A stretch of DNA of 64,000 nt from Acanthosepion esculentum (GCA_964036315.1 OZ038500.1:59115946-59179945), one strand, 5' to 3'. Counted from the stretch's first letter, positions 32,990-44,380 are shown. Notes: generated from the sequence alone by a model not told the origin. A program made the numbers and translations.

Positions 32990-33200
32990 CTTAAAAGAAA
33001 CATAAAACACCCACACTATAATGGAACTAATAAATACACGAGAACATGTAGATCTTTAAATGACCCATGTCCTTTGTGCCTACATGAAAATTTATATATT
33101 ATTAAGTTTCTGATAAATAAAAATTTATTAAATCAAAGAAATGAAATAGCAGTTTTTTGTAGACATTGTCTCATATTTTCCTTCAAAAATAATTAATTAT
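32990..33200 (+). pseudogene. PLE endonuclease C-terminal fragment
   Basis: Frame reads NGTNKYTRTCRSLNDPCPLC, LHENLYIIKFLINKN, LLNQRNEIAVFCRHCLIFSF. Homologous to 18450-18620. It differs from the intact PLE at 28175-30388, so a second PLE lineage is present. Confidence 0.65.
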
Positions 33201-33790
33201 AAAAATATTTTGCATAAGGATATATCTATATTTTAATCATAAATGAAGGTGTTTATAAATGCGTAATTAAATTACAAAATTTTAATTTTACAATAATACA
33301 TATAGTTTATTAGTAAATATAATAAATATATTATTTTAGATCTTTATAAATATAAATATAAATAATATGACTTAATCATATTTGAAAACCCCTTTAAGCA
33401 ATTTTCGATTTAGATTAAAAAATGAATATGTAAATAAATAAATAAATAAATATGCTAATTGTATTTTCGTGAAACCCAAAATAAAATAAAACAACCGATT
33501 GTGATAACACATTTGCATAAAAGGAAGTTAGTATCAACAGACAGAAATTTCAATCCCCTACCTTAACATAACCGATTTTCACGTTGTCACTTAAAAATAT
33601 ACTTGTATCTTGATTCGTCAAAAATAACAAACACCCCCTTAATATAAAAAATTTGAATTCTAATTCCCGGACCAACTGAAAATATATAATACTATTTGGC
33701 TTATAGTTTGAGTAAATCAATTTTTTCGGATGTTATTCTGCCTCGCTTGAAAATGGAACTAAACTTCAAATTGCAAGTTTAATTTAAGAT
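33201..33790. other. AT-rich intergenic
   Basis: Nothing recognised. (AAAT)-rich at 33420-33450. Confidence 0.5.
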
Positions 33791-33794
33791 TTAG

Positions 33795-33906
33795 GTTTTT
33801 GTTTCGAAACATGGTAATTTCTGTGTCACGATGAATACATATTTTTAAATAATAATTATAATATTATACTCTACTGTGTATGGAGCACTGTTTTGAAAAA
33901 TAAATG
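33795..33906 (+). repeat. Direct repeat, copy 2 (partner 32462-32571)
   Basis: See partner; differs by a 3-base insertion in the ATAATTATA stretch and a few substitutions near the end. Confidence 0.85.
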
Positions 33907-33971
33907 TAAAAGAACTCTGGATTATAAACCAGAGTGTTCTTTGTTTTTATTTCGATATATATATATAATTA

Positions 33972-35056
33972 GGCGGCGAGTAAAAGGCATCACGAAGGCG
34001 TTCGGCAAAGTACGCTACAAAGATCTGTGGAACTGCTCATCAACCTTGATATATTTGGGAAAGATATTGGAATAATCAAGAACCTATACTGGCAGCAAAC
34101 GGCATGCATGCGCATAGAGAATGACTTCAGTGGATATATAGATATATAAAAATAGTAAGTGGCGTAAGGCAAGGATGTCTCGTCTCATCGGACTTATTCA
34201 ACCTATACAGAGAAGCAATTCTCTGAGAATTGTAAATCCTACCAGGATTCATCATTGGCGGCCAGAATCTTAACAACAATAGATACACAGATGACACAGT
34301 ACTGATAGCAGACCCAGGAAACAAATTACAACCCCCCCTACAGAAGGAAACGAAGGCGGGAAGGAACTAAGCATAAAGTACAAGAAGACGCAATGCGTGG
34401 TCATCAGTAAAAGGATGAGCCCAAAATGCGATTTGCAGGTTTAGTGACACTAAAATCAAGCAGGTGCGGAAATTTAAATATTGGTGAAGTGTTTTCACAG
34501 AGGACGGTAAGTGCAACGCTGAGATCCGAAGACGTATTAGGATGGCCAAAGACGCATTCCAAAAGCTGGGCAGAGTTTGCGAGACATGAGGATCTCTTTG
34601 GTAACAAAGAAAAGAGTACTGAGCTGTTACGTGACATATGTCCTTTTTTTACGGCAGCGAATGTTGGACGTTCTTCTCAAAGATGAAGAAGAGAGACTCG
34701 AGGCAACAGAGGTATGGATCTATAGAAGAATGCTAAGGATATCATGGACCAAGCATATGAGCAACGATGAGGTCTTCGGGAGGATGCCAACAAGAGGGAG
34801 GCTTATACTTAACATCAGGAAGGGGCAGCTGAAATTTCTGGGACTCGTAATGAGAAAGGAGAGCCTGGAGAATCTGATACTCACAGGCCGAATAGAGGGA
34901 AAGAAAGACAACGGAAAGCAACACATGACATGCCTGGATGGCAGAAGGTGTTCTGGGGGAGTTGGTAGAGGCACGAAACTTATTGAGAGCCACAAAGGAT
35001 AGGAGGAAATGGAGAGCCATGATCGCCTACATCCTGAAGGGTCACGGCACATAAAA
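33972..35056 (+). pseudogene. RTE-like LINE, RT to C-terminus (family L1R, best copy)
   Basis: Across shifts it reads AFGKVRYKDLWN, LDIFGKDIGIIKNLYW, GVRQGCLVSSDLFNLYREAI (motif B), LPGFIIGGQNLNN and RYTDDTVLIAD (motif C, YTDD for the usual YADD). Then come KFKYW, YGSECWTFFSKMKKR, RLEATEVWIYRRMLRISWTK, IRKGQLKFLGLVMRKESLEN, LILTGRIEGKKDNGKQ and WRAMIAYILKGHGT with stop. The endonuclease and N-terminal RT are absent: a 5'-truncated copy with at least four frame breaks. Clade assignment (RTE-like) is by signature only. Confidence 0.8.
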
Positions 35057-35629
35057 AGAAAGAAGGCATTTCAGCAGTCGTAAAAAACTAAACCCTCACA
35101 CGCTGTTGAGACGACAGGGTTCAATATTTCTTTTCTGATAAACTATTAGCTGCCGTGGAAAAAAAATAGAAGATTTGTTTTGTAGTTGAAAACTTCCGCT
35201 ACTTAGCGCTATTGTAGTGCTCTTTAGATTTCTTTTCGATTTTCTGTGGAAATAACGTAGTGATGCCTTATTTTCTGAGCGTCTTTCACGTGTACGTTTG
35301 TACTTGTGTATAAATGATGAAGCTTAAAATTATTTCGCCACTGAAAAATATTAAGCATTCTATTTTCCTAGGTTTTAAAATGATTTGTCGTACGTAATGT
35401 CACTTTTGATTTCTAATGCTTTTAAAGAGAAGTAATTGAAACGGCAAAAATTTCGTCTAGCGTCACTCGTAGAAATCGACTCAACGGGATGACGTATAGT
35501 GAGGATATGCGGTAGCAATTTTGGCAATTATGGGACTAGACGTCCGTAAGGGACTAACAACAATTAAACATTGTTTCACCACGAAATGGCCACTGCCGCT
35601 AGTAAAATAGGGCGATTTAAATTTAAATA

Positions 35630-35900
35630 GAAAGCCGTAAGGAAAATGTGTCAGAAATATGAGGCCGCAAAGGAAATATATTATTAAAAAATAAGAAAAT
35701 TTCCTTAGAAACAAAAACCAAGAAAAGAGTGCTGAACTGCTATGCAAGAGCCTCGGAGAAACTAAGCACAATATTGAGGAAAATTTGTCAGAAACGGAAA
35801 TAAAATAATAGTAATGCTAGGTAATATCAATCCTATTATATCGAATGTATGCTGGACACTTTTCTCACAAATGAAGGGGAGAATTGAAGCAATAGTGTTA
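35630..35900 (+). pseudogene. L1R LINE fragment
   Basis: ISLETKTKKRVLNCYARASE and a later ECMLDTFLTNEGEN-like piece correspond to the SLVTKKRVLSCYVTYVL...ECWTFFSKMKKR stretch at 34590-34690. Highly decayed. Confidence 0.45.
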
Positions 35901-35909
35901 TGGTAATGA

Positions 35910-36350
35910 TATTGGTAATATTAGCCGTTTCTCTACAAGAAAAAAACTTTAGCATTCATTGACCAACTGACCAGTACTGTAAGAATCTTTATCATTGTTT
36001 AGGAAAAAAAATTTAACAAGTCCTGTAGCTGTTATCGCTCTTTCCAGTATTGATGAGAGTTTCCTACCTAACATTTTATTTCAAGTGTTTCAGTCTTGAT
36101 TATGTCATTATTGCCTTGCTTAGTTATCCATTTTAGTTGTTGCTGCTATTGGAAGTCCTCAAGTGTTTATGTCTTCTGTTATTTGTGATAGTTCTTTGTG
36201 TTTCCGTAGTGCGAGTCGACATCGTTCAAAGAGGTGATCGTTGCTAAGAGGCCCAGTTCTTATTCGCTCAAAGCCTTTTCTCGCCATTGATCTTCGGAGG
36301 CGGTTGTATACAGCTGGCAGTTTATATATGCTTCTCTAGAAGTGTTAAAT
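35910..36350 (-). repeat. Dispersed repeat family R1, longest copy
   Basis: The minus strand reads YKLPAVYNRLRRSMARKGF, ERIRTGPLSNDHLFERCRLA and LRKHKELSQITEDINT. After stops it gives GRKLSSILERAITATGLVKF and LVNEC. Related pieces at 38320-38440, 39050-39175, 40640-40900, 41940-42230 and 47455-47670 show this is a coding-derived mobile family that I cannot name. Confidence 0.55.
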
Positions 36351-36429
36351 AATAGTTTAGCAGACTATTATTTTTTAGAGGAAGTGTATCTCTGCTCCGA
36401 CTCGCCGAGGTCGATCATGGGGTCGGATG

Positions 36430-36690
36430 CAAGCTATAATATTAGGAAGTCGATTTTGATTGACTGAGCTGGCGCGGGAAGGAAGATAGGAAAAAGGTTT
36501 CAGTGAGTTGAGTTTTAACTATCAAGCAATGTAAACATGTTCACTTTCGTGTCTGAAACGGCTCCCCACCGAGAGGAATGACTTCCACTGGATAGTTAGT
36601 ACATGGGGACATTAGTAAAATACTTAAGTTAAATTTCACCGTGTTGAGTTCTTTTATCTCTGGACCCAAATCATCTAGCGATCACCGACC
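36430..36690 (+). repeat. Dispersed repeat family R2, copy 2
   Basis: GGTTTCAGTGAGTTGAG, AAACATGTTCAC, GGCTCCCCACCGAGAGG and GCGATCACCGACCGAGAG blocks in the same order as 4905-5190. Confidence 0.6.
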
Positions 36691-36744
36691 GAGAGAAATG
36701 TAACATTATTATCGAATTGGCGCCGTTGACCTTCCAGCACAATG

Positions 36745-36862
36745 TGGTTTCTATACAACAGAAGGATTCTGAGAATATCATAGACAGAACATGTGAGCAA
36801 CGATGAAGTTTTAAAGAGACAGTTGAAATATTTGGGACAAAGTTTGAAGGAAACATGGATTG
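36745..36862 (+). pseudogene. L1R LINE fragment
   Basis: Reads YNRRILRIS, TEHVSNDEVLK and QLKYLGQSLK, the YRRMLRISWTKHMSNDEV..QLKFLG stretch with an internal deletion. Confidence 0.6.
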
Positions 36863-37257
36863 TCTGAGCTTGTTTGTGGATTTATTTCCCAGTTTTATTA
36901 TCCGTTATCAGTTTTATTCTTTGAATACGATAGCAACTTATTTAAACAAAAGTGATATGGTTAAGAGTTAGAGAAACTTATAACCTAAATTATACTCAGA
37001 CGATAAAAAACGGAAAACGAATCCTTATGTAAATTATTTAAATGCGGGATAATTCTATTTTACTCCCCATATGTGTATATCGGGGATCGGGGTCATCTAC
37101 AGGGAATTCCGAACTGAACACTTTATTTAATCTACGGAGGTAGAGTGTTCTCGTTGCACTATGTCTAGAGACATCTCGTCCTGTTCTTATTTTTATTAAT
37201 TCTCAGTTAATTCAAGCCCTGTCTCTACGTACAACACCGTCCGGATCGACATAGATC
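36863..37257. other. Intergenic, nothing recognised
   Basis: AT-rich to 37080, then mixed. No feature seen. Confidence 0.4.
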
Positions 37258-37330
37258 TTATGAAGAACGAAGGGCACAGCGGCCGAAACGTTGTGATATC
37301 AACAAAGATGAGGGCAATAGTCTGCATGTA
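37258..37330 (+). repeat. Single unit of the CCGAAACGTC minisatellite family
   Basis: TATGAAGAACGAAGGG, AGCGGCCGAAACGTTGTG and AAGATGAGGGCAATAGTC match units at 2060-2460. Confidence 0.65.
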
Positions 37331-37789
37331 AATATTGCAGACAGGGATAACTCTTCATCCCAGAAATTCAGAGAGAAAAAATCTCTTTTGTGAAGTAGAT
37401 GAGGAAACAATGAAGCCAGGCGAAGTCGTAAACCAATATACAGTTGTGTGGTGTTCTTTCGACAAGATGAACTAGAGTAAAAACTTTGAAAGAATAACAA
37501 AAACTAGTAACAATGTTATGTTTTGAAATTGGAACAGAGCAGAACAAAGAAACTATTCTTTGATTTCAAATTTTACTTTTATTGTTGGATTTACAACGAG
37601 ACAAAGATTTGTTCGCAATCTTCATTTTTTGTAACCTTTGATAATATCGATTTTCCATAAGAAACTAAAAAATGAATTTTCTTTTGAGTAAGATAGGGAA
37701 AAATACCTTATGCTTGTCTGAAGAAAAGCGAACCAATGTGTCGTATTATCGAAGATGTCGACGTTAATGTAACATTAAGTATCCATCAA

Positions 37790-38090
37790 AAATTTATCTT
37801 TTCGATATTAAAAGGCTTAATATTACAGATAAGTTTCTTGAACCGCTAAGTAATACCAACGTTGCTATATGACATTGAATGCTAGATGATTTCCTCACAG
37901 ATAATACAGAGACATGATAGAATTGCAGAAAAATCCCGAGAAGCCCATAGATGTAACATGTAAGCAATGAGGAAGTTTTATGAAAAATGGTAACAAAGAG
38001 GGCAATTATAGTTATACTTAGGGACAGTTGAAATATCTGAGACACATAATGAGGAAAGTGGGCTTTCAGAATATATTAAAGGCAACAGTA
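37790..38090 (+). pseudogene. L1R LINE fragment
   Basis: Pieces MLDDFLTDNTET, VTCKQ, GQLKYLRHIMRKVGFQNIL parallel the ECWT...RISWTKHMS...QLKFLGLVMRKE region. The 3' part is shared with the start of the tandem duplication that follows. Confidence 0.55.
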
Positions 38091-38520
38091 GTTAGGGGAA
38101 CGACGATTAACATACCCAACGGATTTGACAGAACCGGGATGAAAATAGCGGTATAAAGGCGAGAAACAATCACATAAATTAACAATAGGGAGGAGGTCGT
38201 GGAAACGCATAATCGAGATTGTAACATTCCACACCACATCAAATAGAACCTTCGGAAGGAAACCACAATCAAAAACTGGAAAGAGCTATAACAGCTACTG
38301 AACTTGGGAAACCCGTTTTCCTAAAATAAAGTGTTTCAAGTTGAAGGCATTATAGATTTTAACCAAAAACAGTACTAACTGCTCGATCAATTAATGCCGG
38401 ATGTTTCCTTATAGGGAAACGGCTAATATTACCATTGCCCTTACCACACCCATCCTGGAAGGGATAAGGCATATAAAACGGAGAAAGAAAAAAGATATGA
38501 GGTTTACATTTAGAATATTT
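38075..38520. repeat. Tandem duplication, unit 1
   Basis: From TAAAGGCAACAGTAGTTAGG through ATAAATTAACAATAGGG, CATAATCGAGATTGTAACAT, ATTAATGCCGGATGTTTCCT and AAGATATGAGGTTTACATT. Unit 2 (38570-39250) repeats it at an estimated 90 percent identity or more. It contains an inverted R1 repeat piece at 38320-38440. Confidence 0.9.
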
Positions 38521-38524
38521 TTCT

Positions 38525-38600
38525 CTTAACGAAAAGTGGGCTTGCAGAATTTAACATTCACAGGATATATTAAAAGAAACAGTAGTTAGGGGAACGATGA
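38525..38600 (+). pseudogene. L1R LINE fragment at duplication junction
   Basis: Reads LRKVGLQNLTFTGYIKRNSS, the MRKESLENLILTGRIEGK stretch. Confidence 0.55.
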
Positions 38601-39250
38601 TTAACATACCGAACGGGTTTGACAGAACCGGGGTGAAAATAGCGGTATTAAGGAGCAAAAAAAAAATCACATAAATTAACTGTTATGGTCCAGGTTAGGA
38701 CCAAGGAAGAACAACACGAACACGAGAGTAGAAATAACGAAGATATATTACACGGAATAATAATACAAGATGTGGAAGGCGTTAGTATGACTGTCAGTCT
38801 GGTTTGGAGTGAACTACTATCGGCTCGACTCGATTCGTCTCTCTCTCTCTCTCTCTCTTGAGGGGCGTAGTATACATAGTGTTAGGAAGAGTTCATTTTA
38901 TAGTTATAGGTAAGTACCCATAATATTAACAATATGGAGGGGGTCGTGGAAACGCATAATCGAGATTGTAACATTCCACACCATATCAAACAGAACGTTC
39001 GGAAGGAAACCACCACCAAAAACTGGAAAGAGGGATAACAGCTACTGAACTTGAGAAACCCGTTTTCAAGTGGAAGATTTTATAGATTTTAACCAAAAAC
39101 AGTACTAGCTGCTCGGTCAATTAATGCCGGATGTTTCCTTATACGGAAACGGCTAATATTACGATTGCTCTTACACACCCATCCTGAGAGGGATAAGGCA
39201 TAGAAAATGAAGAAAAGGATATGAGGTTTACATTCAGAATAATTTCTCGA
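38570..39250. repeat. Tandem duplication, unit 2, split by an insertion
   Basis: Same order of sequence as unit 1, but interrupted after ATAAATTAAC by 245 bp (38681-38925). The uninterrupted unit 1 serves as the empty site. Confidence 0.9.
38681..38925. mobile_element. Probable solo LTR, 245 bp, 5-bp target duplication
   Basis: Starts TGTTATGGTCC and ends CCCATAATA, with the inverted core TTATGG/CCATAA, flanked on both sides by TTAAC (38676-38680 and 38926-38930). The first unit of the tandem duplication lacks it and has a single TTAAC. TG start, inverted core and 5-bp duplication fit an LTR retrotransposon remnant; the 3' end reads TA where CA is expected. No primer site or coding follows, hence solo. 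Confidence 0.75.
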
Positions 39251-39339
39251 AATGAAAAATATTGTTGTATAATTCCTTCGTACCAGAGAGTTGACGGTTT
39301 TGAAGAGATCATAATAATCTTGTCTTCCTCTATTTCTTG

Positions 39340-39620
39340 CCTCGGCCGGGTGATCGCCAATCGTTCTTTTAGTTCGGAGGTAAAATGAGAACTTCAACAA
39401 AAGGGATTTTAAAACTTATCACTTTTATTAAACACCTCGACCTGTATATTTCTAACTATCCAGTGTGATTGCTCTATCACTCCCACTGGGGATCATGTAC
39501 CCCGAGACCCGTAATAACTACGTCTGATCTCTTCGACGTGTGAAACTTAACTCACTGAAATAATTTTCTAAATCTAACATTCCCACGTTCGGCTAAGCCA
39601 ATCAAAATCGAGATCCCTAT
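39340..39620 (-). repeat. Dispersed repeat family R2, copy 3
   Basis: The minus strand has GGGATCTCGATTTTGATTGG, TTAGCCGAACGTGGG, TTCAGTGAGTTAAGTTTCAC and GGTGATCGCC-type blocks. It shares GATTTTGATTG with 36430-36690 as well. Confidence 0.6.
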
Positions 39621-39814
39621 TTTGTCTACCAGCTGATCCCAAGGTCAGTCTCAGGAGGTCTGAGACAAATACACTGCTGCTAAAAAAATAACAGTCAGAA
39701 ACTATTATTTTACAGTATAACTGAGAGATCCGTTCCTACGGCGTGAGGTAACCCGATTTTCGACGTAGGTCGGAACTCTCCTACATAAGTACCCACGAGT
39801 CTTCCTTACACTTG

Positions 39815-40110
39815 GGAGCCATAATGCAAATAAAAAGAACACTTATAGTTAACATCAGGAAGAGACAGTGGAAATTTCTAGGGTACATAATGAGGAAAGA
39901 GGGCTTGCAAAATGTTATACTCACAGGACAGATTAAAATCAAGAGGGAAACCGGAAAGCAACGCATCACCTACCTAACAAACCTCAGTATATGGATGGCA
40001 GAACATGGTTTAGGAGAGATAATGAAAAAACAATATTTATTAAGAGCTACAAAGACCAGGACAGTTTGAAGAGCCATGAAGAGACATGGTACGTAGAAGG
40101 AGAATATTAT
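39815..40110 (+). pseudogene. L1R LINE 3' coding end
   Basis: The open frame 39812-40069 encodes KRTLIVNIRKRQWKFLGYIM, RKEGLQNVILTGQIKIKRET, GKQRITYLTNLSIWMAEHGL and LLRATKTRTV. This is the C-terminal domain of the family, less decayed than at 34577-35002, ending near RAMKRHGT. Confidence 0.75.
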
Positions 40111-40639
40111 TTTTTCTTTTTTTGCCAGAAGTTAGACTGAAACAATTTGAACAATTATAATGAGTCAAATCATTATTTGAAGTAAATCCTAAGCAAAGAA
40201 TGCTGGGACGTTGATCAATTAACGAGATCTTGACGAGAAGTTAGAAATGACTTTCAAAAGATATCACTGAAAACATCTTCCGGTTCTCTTCCTTCCCTTT
40301 CCGAAAATCTATTATACAGGATTAGTCATTGAAATTTTATTGACAGTTCCGGTGAACTCCTTTGTAGCCTCAATAAGAAGATAACGACCTCTCACTCAGC
40401 GACAGCGAAATGAGAACAATCTACCCACTTAGACCGGAAAAGGACTTCCATTTCTGTTTGCCAAAATGTTATCGAATATGAATGCAACCTGAACAGAACT
40501 GGTGGGAATAAAGGCCGTAAATATCCGACTATAAGAAACGGAATTAAAACTGGCCTGTTTAAAGTTGTTCCTTGAGTATAATAGATCATTTCCCTACAAT
40601 AGACAGCAGAATGAGAATAATTTATGCCTGTGAATTGAA
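40111..40639. other. Intergenic, nothing recognised
   Basis: No gene seen. A minus frame at 40392-40589 lacks family features. Confidence 0.4.
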
Positions 40640-40900
40640 TACAGTTTTATAGTTAAAAATTCCCAGAAAGTTAGCGAATAAAACGGGCATCTTTAAACGT
40701 CCGTGATACGCAATGGGCGAAAGAGAACAATGAACACAAGTTCGAAGAGTAATGGTGAAACTGAGTCGTTTCCTTGTAAGCAAACATTCGACATTAACTG
40801 ACCGAACAGCCAGTTCGGCTGCCGGTTGCAATTTATAGAGTGTTTCTATTAAAACAATTTTTCGGGAAAATAGGTTTCTCAAGTCCGCTGTTTTATCCCT
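40640..40900 (-). repeat. Dispersed repeat family R1 copy
   Basis: The minus frame 40622-40882 reads FSRKIVLIETLYKLQPAAEL, AVRSVNVECLLTRKRLSFTI. The nucleotide blocks TTCGACATTAACTGACCGAA and GGTTTCTCAAGTCC are shared with 47455-47670. Confidence 0.55.
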
Positions 40901-41029
40901 TAAGTGGGAAAAAACTGGCTGGTTACATTCAGTTCATCGAAAGACCAAACTACATTCCGCCATCGTCGATTAGACCCCGAATTACCGACAGTCACAATGA
41001 ACGGATATTACCTCTAAGAGGAACCATGC

Positions 41030-41690
41030 CTTCAGAGACTATTGGACCTTAAACTTACAACTGGTCTCATGTGGAACTCGTCCATAAGAACTATCACTAA
41101 AGATGCAGGTAACATGATCGGCTCCCTGTACCGTTTCAGTAAGTACCTGTCTCGACAAGCTATCCTCTACATTTGCAAGAGCCAGATCAGACCAAGAATG
41201 AAGTACTGTTGTCATATTTGGGCGGAACACAGACCACACTCTTCAGACTTGACAGAGTTCAAAAGCCCTCTATGATTCCTTGTAGGTGACGAATTATTAT
41301 CTCACAGACGGGATGTGGCAACCCTCCCGCTTCTCTATACTACTTTCGCGGAAATTGCTTGGACATACTAAATTCCTTGTTTGTGTCAGGCCTAACCTTC
41401 TGGTAAAGACCCGCCATGCCACTTCCATTGTAGCAAACCACCCACATGCCTTGCGTATTCCGCCGGTGATAAGTAAGTTCCATTTGAGCAGTTTCTTTCC
41501 GCGAACCACTGCTCTGTGGAACTGACTCCGAAGAGGATGTTTCCCCGATAACTACAATGCTAACCTGTTCAAGACTAGGGTTAAACTTTATCTTCTTCTC
41601 TTATCCGCACAAACTGTTTCTTAATGTAATCGTCTACTTCGAGTCGCCTCCAGGCCTTGAACAGGGTGATCCTTACTGTAAAAAAAGAAA
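41030..41690 (+). pseudogene. CR1/Jockey-like LINE, RT C-terminus and 3' end
   Basis: Reads LKLTTGLMWNSSIRTITKDA, GNMIGSLYRFSKYLSRQAIL, YICKSQIRPRMKYCCHIWAE (the conserved IRP.MEYC.HIW block), LDRVQKPS, LLYYFRGNCLDILNSLFVSG, RHATSIVANHPHALRIPPV and FHLSSFFPRTTALWN. About four frame changes. An A-rich tail near 41680-41705 ends the unit. Confidence 0.8.
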
Positions 41691-41794
41691 AACAATAAGA
41701 AAAAAGATTGACTTTGCGTTTACATTCTTGAAGATCGTAGTAAACGGGAAAGCTACAAACCTGAAGAGATTTTCACAAGTGAGAAGTGCAGAAG

Positions 41795-41935
41795 AGGAAA
41801 TTACAATCTTAACCTGTTCAAGTCTAGAGTTAACTGCTACCTTCCTCTCCTATCTGTACAAACTGCCTCATAATGTAACACTCTGCATCGAGTGACTCCC
41901 AGGCCTTTTATAGGTTGAACCGTATTGTAAAAGAA
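41795..41935 (+). pseudogene. Second LINE 3' end in tandem
   Basis: ATCTTAACCTGTTCAAG, ACTGCTACCTTCCTCTCCTA and CTCCCAGGCCTTTTATAGG repeat the order of 41565-41660 (AATGCTAACCTGTTCAAG ... GCCTCCAGGCCTTGAAC), a second copy of the same 3' terminus. Confidence 0.7.
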
Positions 41936-41939
41936 AACA

Positions 41940-42230
41940 AGTTTATATGGGAGTTTCCTTCTGAACCTTTTTGTTGCAGTAATCATCATCTTGATAATAT
42001 CCTTATTTTTCCTTCTATTTAGATTTGCTCTCCATTTCTGTTGTCGCTGCTGTTGGGAGTCTTCAAAAGATGTGGTTTCTGTTATTTGGTACTGATCTAT
42101 GTTTGTGATTGCGTATAAGAGGCCTACGAAATTTGATAAAATATGGTCCTCGGTATGATCTGTATGTTTCATTCGCTGGATGACATTTTAAACCATTGAT
42201 CTTAGAAGACGGTTATATACAGCTGTCAAT
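41940..42230 (-). repeat. Dispersed repeat family R1 copy
   Basis: The minus strand reads ISKLTAVYNRLLRSMV then MKHTDHTEDHILSNFVGLLY and TSFEDSQQQRQQKWRANLNR. It aligns with YKLPAVYNRLRRSMARKGF at 36350-36290. Confidence 0.55.
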
Positions 42231-42339
42231 TTAGATATTCTTGAACGGCTTTGGTGCGACGTTGGCTGTTTTTGTTTTTTAGCATATCAACCACTATCGG
42301 TTATTTAATGTCGAAATACTGAACATTTTTGCACACATT

Positions 42340-42655
42340 TTTAGGGGAGATAATGTCAACACATATCTTACTAATTAACCCATAGCTTGTGGGGAAAAGA
42401 TGTGGATTCATACCTTTCCCAAAGGTATTTGCACGTAAGTGAATATAACAAATCCGACTGAAATTGGAACTCGGTACCCCGATTTCCAGTTCCGAGTCAT
42501 TATCTGTTACACATCCCACATATCCAAGCTTGCAGCAGCTACTATTCCCAAGCAGTCACCCATCTGGGTACTGACTAGACTCGACGTAGCTTAACTTCGG
42601 TGACTGTACGGGAAGCGGTGCTTTAACGTGATGCGACCGTAAGCCCCTCCTTGGC
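42340..42655 (-). mobile_element. Composite 5S rRNA-tRNA SINE, copy 1
   Basis: On the minus strand, 42653-42535 is a nearly full 5S-rRNA-like sequence: TTACGGTCGCATCACGTT, CACCGAAGTTAAGCTACGTC (internal A box region), AGTCAGTACCCAGATGGGTG (C box region) and CTGCTTGGGAATAG. It runs straight into a tRNA-Arg-like module (GTAACAGATAATGACTCGG, GAGTTCCAATTTC) and then the family A-type body (ACTTACGTGCAAATACC, GGTATGAATCCACATC), ending near 42345. Confidence 0.88.
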
Positions 42656-42871
42656 GCCATGTAAAATATCCACATGAAAGTCTCGATCTGACGAGCCGAT
42701 TTAAGTAAATGAGTTGATTTTTCTACTAATTTCCGGTGTTGGGAGAAACTACACGTGACGCAGCTTAGACTACGTTCAATTTCATTATCTCATACAAAAA
42801 TGGGTTATAAATGATCCATGCATCGCGGTATTTGAAATGTTGAATATTTATTAATTCCACATACTGGCATT
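42656..42871. other. Intergenic, nothing recognised
   Basis: No feature seen. Confidence 0.4.
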
Positions 42872-43210
42872 TTATGATACACTGGCGAAAATAAGTTTAA
42901 GACCGATGGTTAAAGTTTTATTCATTTCAGAATATGTTTCTAATAAAACAATATAAATTAGTTTTATTTTGTACGCTTTATACAGAATTTATTTCTCTTT
43001 CAAATGATGCAAAAATTGTATATTTTTCTACTACTTGAAAAATTCTAACGCTGGATTAATTTAAATTATCCAAATTTGGCAGCAAAATAAGGTTAAAGAT
43101 CTCATGGGTATTATGCAAATTATTTGCTAAATGGCTGGTCTTTAATGCATTATATAGTGTAATAACTGAGCTGTGTAATACAATTAATTCGATATGTGAA
43201 AGTGTCGAAG
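42872..43210 (+). mobile_element. Possible Tc1-like element remnant, one end
   Basis: TACACTGGCGAAAATAAGTT then TAAGACCGATGG resembles Tc1-like terminal sequence (TACA start, TAAGACC). A weak TGGTCTTTAATGCA at 43136 could be a decayed partner. No transposase frame. Kept tentative. Confidence 0.35.
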
Positions 43211-43696
43211 TCTGGCCGAGTGACTAGAACAAAATGACTGTTATAATAATATAATATATTTGATATCATAAATCAGCAAAGCGAGCAAAGAATTCAGACG
43301 GTATTTCAAATCTTTTACATGTTTTATTATAATTAGTTCTGAAACCTATGCGGGAGAGACATGCTTTTCTCACGACCGCAAAAGAACGTTCGCAAACAAA
43401 CGGAGTCTACGGTGTTTCACAGTTACATTTTTCTCCGGCTCTTTCTTCTATAGTTTGTATCGGCAAGGATATTAACTTATAGATCAGTGTTTCTGAACCC
43501 TTTTCCAGTCCATGGACCATTTTTTTATTCAAAGATTTCAAATGGATCATTCTTACTTTTACTTTTACGCTATTAAATTTTCACACTAAAAGGCTCAATG
43601 AAAAGACAAAATTATCTATTTACACTTTAAAATTTCTCTTAGCAAACAAATACTATATATAATGTTTTGATAAAAAAATTATATTATATATAGTAT

Positions 43697-43799
<103 letters not shown>

Positions 43800-44380
43800 C
43801 GAAATCATGCATCGGACTGCTAAGGCTACCAGTGCTTTCGGCAAACTTCGTCATCGCTTGTGGAATGAGCGGGTTATTCGACTGCTGGATGTTTTCCATA
43901 AAAGCTGTCTGCGTGCAATCTGTGGAGTTGACCCTCAAGATAGGACATCTAACGTAGACCTGTTTAGCAACTCTAATATTGGAGGAATCGAGACTTTTCT
44001 CATACAGTCTCAGTTACGGTGGGTGGTCATGTGTTGAGAATGTCTGATGACAGGATACCCAAGATCCTAATGTACAGTTAGTTAGATCAGGGCTACAGGA
44101 ATTTAGGACGCCCATGGCTAAGATACAAAGACAAGCTTAAAAGCAACTTGTCAGCTGTCAATATACCACATAACATCCTCGAGCGCTTAGGCTTGGAACG
44201 GGTAGAATGGAAATCAACGTGTTTTAGTGGACTCAGCAGTTTTCAATCTGCTTGTCTGAATCATCTTCAAGAAGCGAGAGCAAGAACTAAAAGGTCAGCC
44301 AATCTAACAGTGATCTCATCTCACAATCCTCACTCTTGCTCCATATGTGGCCCCCTTTGTAAATCACTAGCGGGTTCTTA
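43800..44380 (+). pseudogene. LINE C-terminal fragment with zinc-finger tail, second family
   Basis: Frame 1 reads SAFGKLRHRLWNERVIRLLD, VFHKSCLRAICGVDPQDRTS, VDLFSNSNIGGIETFLIQSQ, LRWVVMC. After a shift near 44030 it continues RMSDDRIPKILMYS, GRPWLRYKDKLKSNL, HNPHSCSICGPLCKSLAGS. The order (IQ.QLRW.GHV.RM.D.RIPK, GRP..RYKD..K.NL, then a CX2C zinc-finger start) is that of the ORF2 C-terminus of RTE-like LINEs. The last His pair of the finger is missing. TA repeats bound it on both sides. Confidence 0.75.

Noticed and set aside
42872..43210. Complete Tc1 transposon
   Set aside because: Only one terminus is convincing and no transposase is present. Listed at low confidence as a remnant.
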